Part shown: positions 8,814 to 13,661 of the stretch, piece by piece | How positions within the stretch are numbered: the first letter of the stretch is position 1 | Layout of the letters: every line of letters begins with the position of its first letter | Assembly: GCA_002336405.1 (NCBI GenBank) | Contig: DDEJ01000018.1 | Coordinates: 1-13,661, forward strand | Reading direction: 5' to 3' | DNA: 13,661 nucleotides | Source of the DNA: Rhodobacteraceae bacterium UBA1957 | GTDB taxonomy: Bacteria > Pseudomonadota > Alphaproteobacteria > Rhodobacterales > Rhodobacteraceae | Made by a program: the position numbers and the translations under genes | The notes under the pieces: generated by a model | What the model saw: the letters and a program-made list of their open reading frames with translations, nothing else | Told to the model about the DNA's origin: nothing | Databases searched by the model: none

Positions 8814-8841
8814 TTGCTCTGATTTGGTTGTGGAGTATATC
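8814..8841 (+). promoter_or_regulatory. Candidate promoter of the DUF1674 (SDHAF4-type) gene
   Basis: TTGCTC (8814-8819) and TATATC (8836-8841), 16 bases apart, resemble a sigma-70 promoter placing the start about 23 bases before the ATG at 8871. The -10 box overlaps the -10 of the opposite-strand candidate for rsmB, so the two could compete. Pattern only. Confidence 0.28.
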
Positions 8842-8862
8842 AAGGGGACGTCAGCGATGAAA
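8834..8862 (-). promoter_or_regulatory. Candidate rsmB promoter, divergent intergenic region
   Basis: On the minus strand TATACT (8839 to 8834) resembles a sigma-70 -10 box, with TTTCAT (8862 to 8857) 17 bases upstream as a weak -35. It would start transcription about 25 bases before the rsmB ATG. It overlaps the plus-strand candidate for the DUF1674 gene. Based on pattern only. Confidence 0.3.
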
Positions 8863-8870
8863 GAGACCCG

Positions 8871-9047
8871 ATGAGAGAAGAAGAAAAAACCATACCCCCA
8901 GCTGCTCAGCGTGCTCTGGCAGAAGCACAGGCCCGCCGGTTGCAAGCCAAACAAGAGCAGCGTCAAGTCGAGCTTGGTGGCCGCGACGGACCAGACCCGG
9001 TTCGTTTTGGCGATTGGGAGAAAAAGGGCATCGCGATCGATTTTTGA
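8871..9047 (+). CDS. DUF1674 / succinate dehydrogenase assembly factor 4-type protein
   Basis: Short gene of 58 residues. The N-terminal half is a charged helix rich in Ala, Glu, Gln and Arg (AAQRALAEAQARRLQAKQEQ). The C-terminal half holds the family signature GGRDGPDPVRFGDWEKKG followed by IAIDF at the very end. This C-terminal block is that of PF07896 (DUF1674), the bacterial relatives of mitochondrial SDHAF4, which binds flavinylated SdhA and helps it join SdhB. An equivalent role here, chaperoning SdhA in the cytoplasm, is inferred from the family. AGAGA lies several bases before the ATG. It is divergent from rsmB and convergent with dapB across a 325-bp spacer. The reading frame ends with TGA at 9045-9047; a longer overlapping frame (8911-9279) on the same strand is not coding. 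Confidence 0.9.
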   Translation: MREEEKTIPPAAQRALAEAQARRLQAKQEQRQVELGGRDGPDPVRFGDWEKKGIAIDF

Positions 9048-9231
9048 TCATTATCAAGATGTTCTAATCGCCATCAAGGCATATCGTGATTATTTGTCAC
9101 CATTTCACCAGAATTCACAGGGCACTTGCAGCCCGAATGCGCCGCTGTTTTTTGCAGAGGGCAACTCAGGACTTAAAGCCTGTGGTGCGTCATGGTTACG
9201 CCCCTTTGTTTGTGTGCCAATGACAAAAGTC

Positions 9232-9250
9232 TGTTGCCCCAAAGGCAACA
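9232..9250. terminator. Perfect hairpin between convergent genes, terminator-like
   Basis: TGTTGCC (9232-9238) and GGCAACA (9244-9250) form a perfect 7-bp stem with a 5-base loop CCAAA. On the minus strand it is followed by GACTTTTG, a poor U-tract, and on the plus strand by no U-tract at all. It lies between the ends of the DUF1674 gene and dapB and may end transcription from either side, mainly dapB read-through. Confidence 0.4.
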
Positions 9251-9323
9251 TCACCGGAAAATATGTGATTGAAATATAGTAAAATAAAGGGTGGATGAAG
9301 GTGTAAGACCTAGCGACTTTGCC

Positions 9324-9343
9324 TGTTGGTGTTCAAGCCAACA
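9324..9343. other. Weak inverted repeat just past the dapB stop
   Basis: TGTTGG (9324-9329) and CCAACA (9338-9343) form a 6-bp stem around an 8-base loop, about 30 bases beyond the dapB stop. There is no U-tract, so any terminator role is uncertain. Confidence 0.25.
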
Positions 9344-9372
9344 AAGCAAGCGCACCACTGTACGCGATCAGA

Positions 9373-10182
9373 TCACAATCCCAGAACATCCAGCATGTCA
9401 TAAGCCCCTGCTGCTTTATCTTGGCCCCAAAGTGCCGCTTTTACCGCGCCTCTGGCAAATACGGCGCGGTCGCTGGCGACGTGGCGCAGGGTGATGCGTT
9501 CTCCGGCAGTGGCAAACAGCACGTCGTGTTCCCCGACAATATCACCACCGCGAATCGCTGAAAACCCGATGTCGCCTTTCTTGCGGGCGCCGGTGATGCC
9601 GTCGCGGCCACTGTCCGCGGTATCGGCAAGGGTCACACCGCGACCATCGGCGGCGGCTTGCCCCAGCATAAGTGCTGTTCCCGAAGGAGCGTCGACCTTT
9701 TGATTGTGATGGGCCTCGATGATCTCGATATCATAATCGTCATCCAGTGCGGCGGCGACTTTCTTGGTAAGTTGCACCAGCAGGTTAACCCCAAGCGACA
9801 TATTGCCTGCCCGAACAATAATGGCCTTTTGGGCCGCGGCGTTGATTTTGCCGATATCGTTTTCTGACAGGCCGGTGGTGCCGATTACATGCACCAAACC
9901 GCACTGGGCTGCGAGGATCGCAAAGGCAACACTGGCGGCCGGGCTGGTGAAATCGATCACCGCATGCGCAGTGGCAAAGGTTTTGTCCGGATCATCGCTG
10001 ACGACAACTCCGGTGGCGGCACCACCCATTGCCGTACCTATGTCGAGACCGACCCAAGGGTGTCCGGGGCGTTCAAGAGCGCCGCACAGCACGGTGCGAT
10101 CACTTTGGTTGATCGTGTCGATCAGCATCTGACCCATACGGCCTGAGGCTCCGGTTACAACAATTTGGGTCATCTCGCTCAT
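9373..10182 (-). CDS. dapB: 4-hydroxy-tetrahydrodipicolinate reductase
   Basis: Cytoplasmic NAD(P)H-dependent reductase of the diaminopimelate/lysine pathway; its product feeds both lysine and peptidoglycan synthesis. Length is 269 residues, normal for the family. The N-terminal Rossmann fold carries the nucleotide-binding motif [10 protein letters not shown] (9-18), then DFTSP (77-81) and IGTTG (100-104). The C-terminal substrate domain carries [15 protein letters not shown] (156-170), in which H158 and K162 correspond to the catalytic pair. The ATG at 10182 has a strong AAGGAG seven bases upstream; a second ATG three codons in (10173) is less well placed. It is divergent from rbfA with 84 bp between starts, and convergent with the DUF1674 gene. 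Confidence 0.97.
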   Translation of the reverse strand: MSEMTQIVVTGASGRMGQMLIDTINQSDRTVLCGALERPGHPWVGLDIGTAMGGAATGVVVSDDPDKTFATAHAVIDFTSPAASVAFAILAAQCGLVHVIGTTGLSENDIGKINAAAQKAIIVRAGNMSLGVNLLVQLTKKVAAALDDDYDIEIIEAHHNQKVDAPSGTALMLGQAAADGRGVTLADTADSGRDGITGARKKGDIGFSAIRGGDIVGEHDVLFATAGERITLRHVASDRAVFARGAVKAALWGQDKAAGAYDMLDVLGL

Positions 10183-10209
10183 TTATCTGCTCCTTGGTCG
10201 CTGTGACCT

Positions 10210-10238
10210 TGCATAACCGAGCTTCTGCGACTTGGCAA
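10210..10238 (-). promoter_or_regulatory. Candidate dapB promoter
   Basis: On the minus strand TTGCCA (10238 to 10233) and TATGCA (10215 to 10210) are separated by 17 bases and would start transcription some 20 bases before the dapB start. The -35 box overlaps the left arm of an inverted repeat at 10231-10250. Pattern only. Confidence 0.25.
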
Positions 10239-10250
10239 AGCCCCGCCAAG
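10231..10250. promoter_or_regulatory. Inverted repeat in the dapB/rbfA divergent region
   Basis: CTTGGC (10231-10236) and GCCAAG (10245-10250) are perfect 6-bp inverted arms with an 8-base spacer, just upstream of the rbfA ribosome-binding site GAGGAG (10256-10261). It could be an operator shared by the two divergent genes, or a hairpin in the rbfA leader. No known regulator site was recognised. Confidence 0.35.
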
Positions 10251-10266
10251 CGCGTAGAGGAGATTT

Positions 10267-10662
10267 ATGGCAAAGAATAAATTTCATGAGGGCGGTGGCC
10301 CCAGTCAACGACAGCTGCGGGTGGGGGAATTGATCCGCCGCACCTTGTCTGACGTTTTGGCGCGCGGCGATATCCACGACCCTGAGTTGGAACGGATGTC
10401 GATCACGGTTGGCGAAGTGCGCACCTCGCCTGATCTTAAGATCGCGACAGTGTTCGCTTTGCCTCTGGGGGGCATCGGTCAGGAGGATGTGCTCAAGATT
10501 TTGGCCCGCAATCAAGGTGAGTTGCGCCGTGCTGTCGCCAAGCAACTCAGTCTGAAATATGCCCCTGAATTTCGCTTTCGCCTCGATGAGTCGTTTGACC
10601 GGATGGATAACAGTCGCCGTCTGTTCACCCAAGAAAATATCACCCGCGATCTGGAGCCGTAA
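10267..10662 (+). CDS. rbfA: 30S ribosome-binding factor A
   Basis: Cytoplasmic KH-fold protein that binds the free 30S subunit and assists late 16S rRNA maturation (5' end processing, cold adaptation). Length is 131 residues, within the family range. Recognisable blocks are RQLRVGELIRRTLSDVL (15-31), DPELERMSITVGEVRTSPDL (38-57), the strand ATVFALPLGG (60-69) and FRFRLDESFDRMD (102-114). The residue pattern at the helix kink, usually A-x-G, is NQG here (82-84). The ATG at 10267 has GAGGAG five bases upstream. The stop overlaps the ATG of the next gene in TAATG, so translational coupling is likely. It is divergent from dapB. Confidence 0.95.
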   Translation: MAKNKFHEGGGPSQRQLRVGELIRRTLSDVLARGDIHDPELERMSITVGEVRTSPDLKIATVFALPLGGIGQEDVLKILARNQGELRRAVAKQLSLKYAPEFRFRLDESFDRMDNSRRLFTQENITRDLEP

Positions 10663-11399
10663 TGCGGTATGTCACGGTCTGGATCTGGTTGCTGTTTGTT
10701 GCGGCCCCAAGTTGGGCCGTAGACTGCGCAGCACTGACGTTCCGAGGCCAAGGATACACCGCCTGCACAGTGGATATCCGCCATGATGATATTCGGTTGT
10801 TTTTGCGGGCACCCGACGCGGTACCATACGGCGACTTTTTAACGCTAAACTTGGCGCTTGCGCAACAAAACCTTACATTAAGTTTTGCGATGAATGCGGG
10901 GATGTATCATCCTGATCGCAGTCCTGTGGGCTATTATGTCGAGCAGGGTGTTACGCGGATGCGGTTGTTGACCCGCGCCAGCCCCGGAAATTTTGGGCTT
11001 TTGCCCAATGGGGTGCTTTGCATTGGCGACCGGACCATCGAGGTGATCGAGACCTTGAGGTTTGCGGCCCGCAATCTGGTGTGCCGGTCGGCCAGCCAGT
11101 CGGGTCCGATGCTGGTGATTGATGGGGCGCTGCACCCACGATTTTTAAAAGACAGTCGGTCGCGTTTCATTCGCAATGGTGTCGGCATGCGCGAAGGCGG
11201 ACAGCAGGCTGTTTTTGTTATGTCGAAAGGCTTTGTGACGCTGCATGAGTTTGCCAGTTTGTTCAAAGACCATATCGGTGTGTCGCAGGCGCTGTATTTT
11301 GATGGCAATGCCTCGCGACTTTTTTCACCACAGCTTAACCGCGATGATCCGGGGCGCAGGATGGGCCCAATTATTGGGACCGTGGTGCCAAAGCCTTGA
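10662..11399 (+). CDS. Phosphodiester glycosidase (NAGPA/DUF2233) family protein
   Basis: Exported protein of 245 residues. A Sec signal peptide covers residues 1-19 (MRYVTVWIWLLFVAAPSWA), giving a periplasmic protein. The body matches the NAGPA-type phosphodiester glycosidase domain (PF09992, formerly DUF2233): AMNAGMYHPDRSPVGYYV (76-93), NFGLLPNGVLCIGD (110-123), SQSGPMLVIDG (145-155), RNGVGM (171-176) and ALYFDGNASRL (210-220), with D214 probably in the active site. In animals the family member removes GlcNAc from a phosphodiester to expose mannose-6-phosphate; bacterial substrates are mostly unknown, with cell-envelope glycans or teichoic-like polymers suggested. Its ATG overlaps the rbfA stop (10660-10664), so it is probably expressed with rbfA. 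The reaction is inferred from the family. Confidence 0.85.
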   Translation: MRYVTVWIWLLFVAAPSWAVDCAALTFRGQGYTACTVDIRHDDIRLFLRAPDAVPYGDFLTLNLALAQQNLTLSFAMNAGMYHPDRSPVGYYVEQGVTRMRLLTRASPGNFGLLPNGVLCIGDRTIEVIETLRFAARNLVCRSASQSGPMLVIDGALHPRFLKDSRSRFIRNGVGMREGGQQAVFVMSKGFVTLHEFASLFKDHIGVSQALYFDGNASRLFSPQLNRDDPGRRMGPIIGTVVPKP

Positions 11400-11470
11400 A
11401 ATGTGGCCCCTGATAAATGCGACGTGTGACATAGCGGCCAAACGACCAGTGCAAAACAGGGAGAACGGGG

Positions 11471-12238
11471 ATGGAATTAAACGGAACAAAAAGCGCAATC
11501 ATCACTGGTGGGGCCTCGGGGTTAGGCGCGGCAGTGGCGCGGCGATTGGCGGCGGCTTCGGTGCAAGTGAGCATATTTGACACCAATGCGGATCAGGGCA
11601 GGGTGTTTGCCCAACAGATCGGGGGCAGGTTTTATGCGGTTGATGTCAGTGATGCGGCCAGTGTTTCGCAGGGCATGGCGGCAGTGAAATCGGCGCAAGG
11701 TGGTCTGGATATTTTGGTGAATTGTGCCGGTATTGGCCCTGCAGCAAAGACAGTATCCCGTGGCGCGCCCCATGATCCGGCGCTGTTTATTAAGGTGATT
11801 GGCATAAATCTGACCGGTAGTTTCATCTGTGGGTCGCAAGCGGCCGCGCTGATGCAGGAGCGTCCGGCCGACAGCCCGGATGGGGAACGGGGGGTGATCG
11901 TTCACACCGCCTCGGTTGCGGCCTACGAAGGGCAGATGGGGCAGGCGGCCTATGCGGCCTCAAAGGGTGGTATTGTGGGCATGACGCTGCCTATGGCGCG
12001 TGATCTTGCCGCCAGTGGCATCCGCGTCTGCGCTATTGCGCCGGGCCTGTTTTTGACACCGCTTCTGGCGGGTTTGCCCGAAGATGTTCAAAGTTCATTG
12101 GGCCAGCAAGTGCCGTTTCCGCCAAGGCTGGGTGATCCGGATGAGTTTGCCGCTACGGCCTGTCATATCATGGAAAATCGAATGCTGAACGGTGAGGTGA
12201 TCCGCCTTGACGGAGCTATTCGTATGGCACCACGATAA
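11471..12238 (+). CDS. SDR family oxidoreductase, HSD10-like 3-hydroxyacyl-CoA dehydrogenase
   Basis: Cytoplasmic NAD(H)-dependent short-chain dehydrogenase of 255 residues, closely resembling type II 3-hydroxyacyl-CoA dehydrogenase (HSD17B10). The TGGASGLG cofactor motif is at 12-19 and D37 after the second strand predicts NAD preference. NCAG is at 84-87, structural N113 in INLTGS, and the catalytic triad S148, Y161, K165 lies in HTAS and AAYAASK. The segments ASVAAYEGQMGQAAY, KGGIVGMTLP, IAPGLFLTPLL, VPFPPRLGDP and NGEVIRLDGAIRM are hallmark HSD10-like stretches. The likely reaction is oxidation of (S)-3-hydroxyacyl-CoA to 3-ketoacyl-CoA in fatty-acid or branched-chain catabolism, inferred from similarity. 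AGGGAG stands seven bases before the ATG. It begins 71 bp after the glycosidase gene, same strand, and could be a separate unit or read-through. Confidence 0.9.
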   Translation: MELNGTKSAIITGGASGLGAAVARRLAAASVQVSIFDTNADQGRVFAQQIGGRFYAVDVSDAASVSQGMAAVKSAQGGLDILVNCAGIGPAAKTVSRGAPHDPALFIKVIGINLTGSFICGSQAAALMQERPADSPDGERGVIVHTASVAAYEGQMGQAAYAASKGGIVGMTLPMARDLAASGIRVCAIAPGLFLTPLLAGLPEDVQSSLGQQVPFPPRLGDPDEFAATACHIMENRMLNGEVIRLDGAIRMAPR

Positions 12239-12244
12239 TGGTGC
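12227..12244. other. Hairpin spanning the dehydrogenase stop codon
   Basis: GCACCA (12227-12232) and TGGTGC (12239-12244) are perfect 6-bp inverted arms around CGATAA, with the TAA stop in the loop. No U-tract follows. A weaker CGGGC/GCCCG pair (12249-12253 and 12269-12273) lies downstream. These may reduce read-through between the convergent dehydrogenase and acyltransferase genes. Confidence 0.25.
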
Positions 12245-12309
12245 ATGGCGGGCCTGATCTGTACAATTGCCCGTCTCATGCGCGCGCAGTCATTGGCTGT
12301 GGGCGCTAC

Positions 12310-13458
12310 CTAAGAACGGCGAGCAGAAAAGGGAAATTTCAGCCATGATTTGCGATGTCCGTTGATAATCCAGTCTAGTGGGGTGAATTTTACAAAAACA
12401 TAATAAACCCCGACGCTAACGCAAAAAGCCAACGCAATCGTTGCAAAAAATACCGTAGCCTGACCAAGACCGCTGCCAATCAGCAGGGCACTTAGAATGA
12501 TAACCGGTGGCAGGTGAAACAGATAAACCGGATAGGACAATTCAACCAGCCAGGTAATGATCGCATTGCCACGCGTGATAAATTTATGCGCGAGGCCCAG
12601 CGTAAACAGGCTCCAAAGAAACGTTGTGGTTGCAGCAAAGAAAGACCCCATTAACGTATCGCCAAACCCGATATCGGGATCTCTTAAATGGCCAAAAAAA
12701 CCATCGACATATGCATGGTGGAACGGAAACACAAACACTGCCGCGATGCCGAGCATGGTGAGGGTTCTGCGCTGGCAGAGTATTTCCAGAAATGCAACCC
12801 GGGCAAACAACCCGGCTCCGGCAAAAAACCAGACTGTGTAATACATCAATCCGCCAAGCTTGATATCAAAATAGGTTGTGGGTATTTTTACAGTCCCACC
12901 ATCGATGAAATCACAGATGATCCTTGCGAGGATCATCCCCGCTGCAAAGGGGATCAACCCAGACCGGCGTTGCATCGACGAAAGCAGCCCTTGTGCCAAA
13001 TGGTTTGCCGCGCTGTTTCGCCCAAAACTAACGATTAGTACAAATAGTGTCGTGATAATCAGCAGATAATACAGAAACCAGAAATGCTCCAACTTACCCG
13101 TCAGATTGCCGTCCAGTATATCCATCAGGCTTGCAAAAATAATCAGTGTCAAACCGATGCGCACAAAGCGATCTTTCAAAAAATAAACGCCGCCGTTTCG
13201 TTGTAGCACAAGCGCCGAGAAAAATCCTGATATTAAGAAGAATACCGGCATCCGCCAGCTGTGAATCCACTGGGTAATAACGCTGACCCAAAGCTCCATC
13301 TCGGGCATCGTGTCTTTGGAAATGCCAAGGTCTTTAAAGCTGTCGGCGATTTCGGGAATATAATACAAGATTGGAGCATGAAAAACGAGGCCAAGCAGCA
13401 TTGCACTTGCGCGCAATACGTCTAGCCCATGAAGCCGGATAGTCTTAGAAGGTGGCAT
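12310..13458 (-). CDS. Acyltransferase 3 family membrane protein, OpgC/MdoC-like
   Basis: Integral inner-membrane acyltransferase (PF01757 family), 382 residues with about ten hydrophobic segments. Residue numbers count from the ATG at 13458. The first membrane segment carries the conserved histidine, LDVLRASAMLLGLVFH27. The second has HSWRMPVFFLISGFFSALVL (66-85), the pattern of OpgC/MdoC-like proteins, followed by the positively charged KDRFVRIG loop (95-102). OpgC adds succinyl groups to osmoregulated periplasmic glucans, and a similar acyl modification of an envelope glycan is inferred. The general acyltransferase-3 call is firmer than the OpgC assignment. The ATG at 13458 has a weak GAGTGG upstream; a GTG three codons earlier (13467) is possible but lacks a ribosome-binding site. 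It stands alone, convergent with the dehydrogenase, downstream of AT-rich DNA. Confidence 0.8.
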   Translation of the reverse strand: MPPSKTIRLHGLDVLRASAMLLGLVFHAPILYYIPEIADSFKDLGISKDTMPEMELWVSVITQWIHSWRMPVFFLISGFFSALVLQRNGGVYFLKDRFVRIGLTLIIFASLMDILDGNLTGKLEHFWFLYYLLIITTLFVLIVSFGRNSAANHLAQGLLSSMQRRSGLIPFAAGMILARIICDFIDGGTVKIPTTYFDIKLGGLMYYTVWFFAGAGLFARVAFLEILCQRRTLTMLGIAAVFVFPFHHAYVDGFFGHLRDPDIGFGDTLMGSFFAATTTFLWSLFTLGLAHKFITRGNAIITWLVELSYPVYLFHLPPVIILSALLIGSGLGQATVFFATIALAFCVSVGVYYVFVKFTPLDWIINGHRKSWLKFPFSARRS

Positions 13459-13661
13459 AGTGCCCACTCAACATTTCGTTGCTTTTGTTGATAATTCTTA
13501 AAGCATGAAATTCGTTTCTGTCGAGAATAAAATGATAACATATCCATATTACAAAGCCGGTATAGTCGATATTGGCGCGTTTCCGCTATCGCCTGGGTGC
13601 TGGATATAGCTAATCTCATATTCTGCGGATTTTTCAACCAAAGGCCACTGTCGTGATGTTG
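13459..13661. other. AT-rich non-coding region upstream of the acyltransferase gene
   Basis: No gene is supported in this stretch. By my count bases 13501-13560 contain 20 G or C of 60, and 13441-13500 contain 23 of 60, clearly below the rest of the window. On the minus strand TCGACA (13524 to 13519) and AAGAAT (13499 to 13494) are a possible but widely spaced promoter (19 bases). A 34-codon open frame at 13505 on the plus strand lacks a ribosome-binding site. Confidence 0.5.

Larger units (their letters stand above)
9048..9372. other. 325-bp convergent intergenic spacer
   Basis: No convincing gene lies between the stop of the DUF1674 gene and the stop of dapB. The one open frame crossing it (plus strand to 9279) is a shadow of the DUF1674 gene with an unnatural Cys/Trp-rich tail. 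The stretch holds one clear hairpin (9232-9250) and a weaker one (9324-9343). No tRNA cloverleaf was recognised. Confidence 0.6.

Noticed and set aside
8857..8874. Five-codon open frame whose stop overlaps the DUF1674 ATG, a possible leader peptide
   Set aside because: Very short, no clear ribosome-binding site and no regulatory pattern in the codons; easily due to chance.
8911..9279. 122-residue plus-strand open frame over the DUF1674 gene and spacer
   Set aside because: It overlaps the well-supported DUF1674 gene in another frame; its sequence is rich in Cys, Trp and Lys with no family resemblance and no ribosome-binding site. A short piece (KAYRDYLSPF) recalls YidD proteins but the rest does not.
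9291..9372. tRNA-like segment (GTTCAAGCC flanked by short complementary arms)
   Set aside because: The loop is 8 bases rather than 7, and no anticodon arm or acceptor stem can be assembled around it.
13505..13609. 34-codon plus-strand open frame in the AT-rich region
   Set aside because: No ribosome-binding site, no recognisable sequence, and the region is more likely the upstream control region of the acyltransferase.
1..13661. CRISPR array, insertion sequence, prophage, toxin-antitoxin or defence system
   Set aside because: No regularly spaced repeats, transposase or integrase motifs, terminal inverted repeats or small paired genes were seen; every long frame is explained by a known family.

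Overview
The window reads as the chromosome of an alphaproteobacterium, most likely a marine member of the Rhodobacterales (Roseobacter group). This rests on recognised family content and gene neighbourhood, not on a search. Supporting points are a DUF3035/BamF-type lipoprotein beside lspA, a DUF1674 (SDHAF4-type) gene, a heparinase II/III-like gene between rsmB and purH, and coding DNA that is mostly moderately GC-rich.

Layout. (1) Positions 162-8803, minus strand: a run of seven genes transcribed from right to left. In transcription order they are rsmB (16S rRNA m5C methyltransferase), a heparinase II/III-like protein, purH (last two steps of IMP synthesis), lspA (signal peptidase II), a DUF3035/BamF-like outer-membrane lipoprotein, a catalytic periplasmic M16 zinc protease, and its zinc-site-less M16 partner, whose start overlaps the preceding stop by 4 bp. 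(2) Position 8871: a 58-residue DUF1674/SDHAF4-type gene on the plus strand, divergent from rsmB. (3) Positions 9048-9372: a 325-bp convergent spacer with one clear hairpin. (4) dapB (minus) is divergent from rbfA (plus). rbfA overlaps a periplasmic phosphodiester-glycosidase-family gene through a TAATG junction, and an HSD10-like short-chain dehydrogenase follows. (5) Positions 12310-13458, minus strand: an OpgC/MdoC-like membrane acyltransferase, convergent with the dehydrogenase and preceded by visibly AT-rich non-coding DNA.

Functionally this is mainly core metabolism and translation (purH, dapB, rsmB, rbfA, SDHAF4) interleaved with cell-envelope functions (LspA, BamF-like lipoprotein, M16 pair, heparinase-like, NAGPA-family, acyltransferase). 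LspA would be expected to process the lipoprotein encoded just downstream of it, and the two M16 proteins probably act together as a periplasmic heterodimer.

All genes look intact. I see no insertion sequence, phage, CRISPR array, rRNA or tRNA, and nothing that clearly amounts to a new biological system. The most worthwhile leads are the heparinase-like protein without a signal peptide embedded in a housekeeping operon, the coupled rbfA/glycosidase pair, and the lspA-lipoprotein-M16 envelope module.
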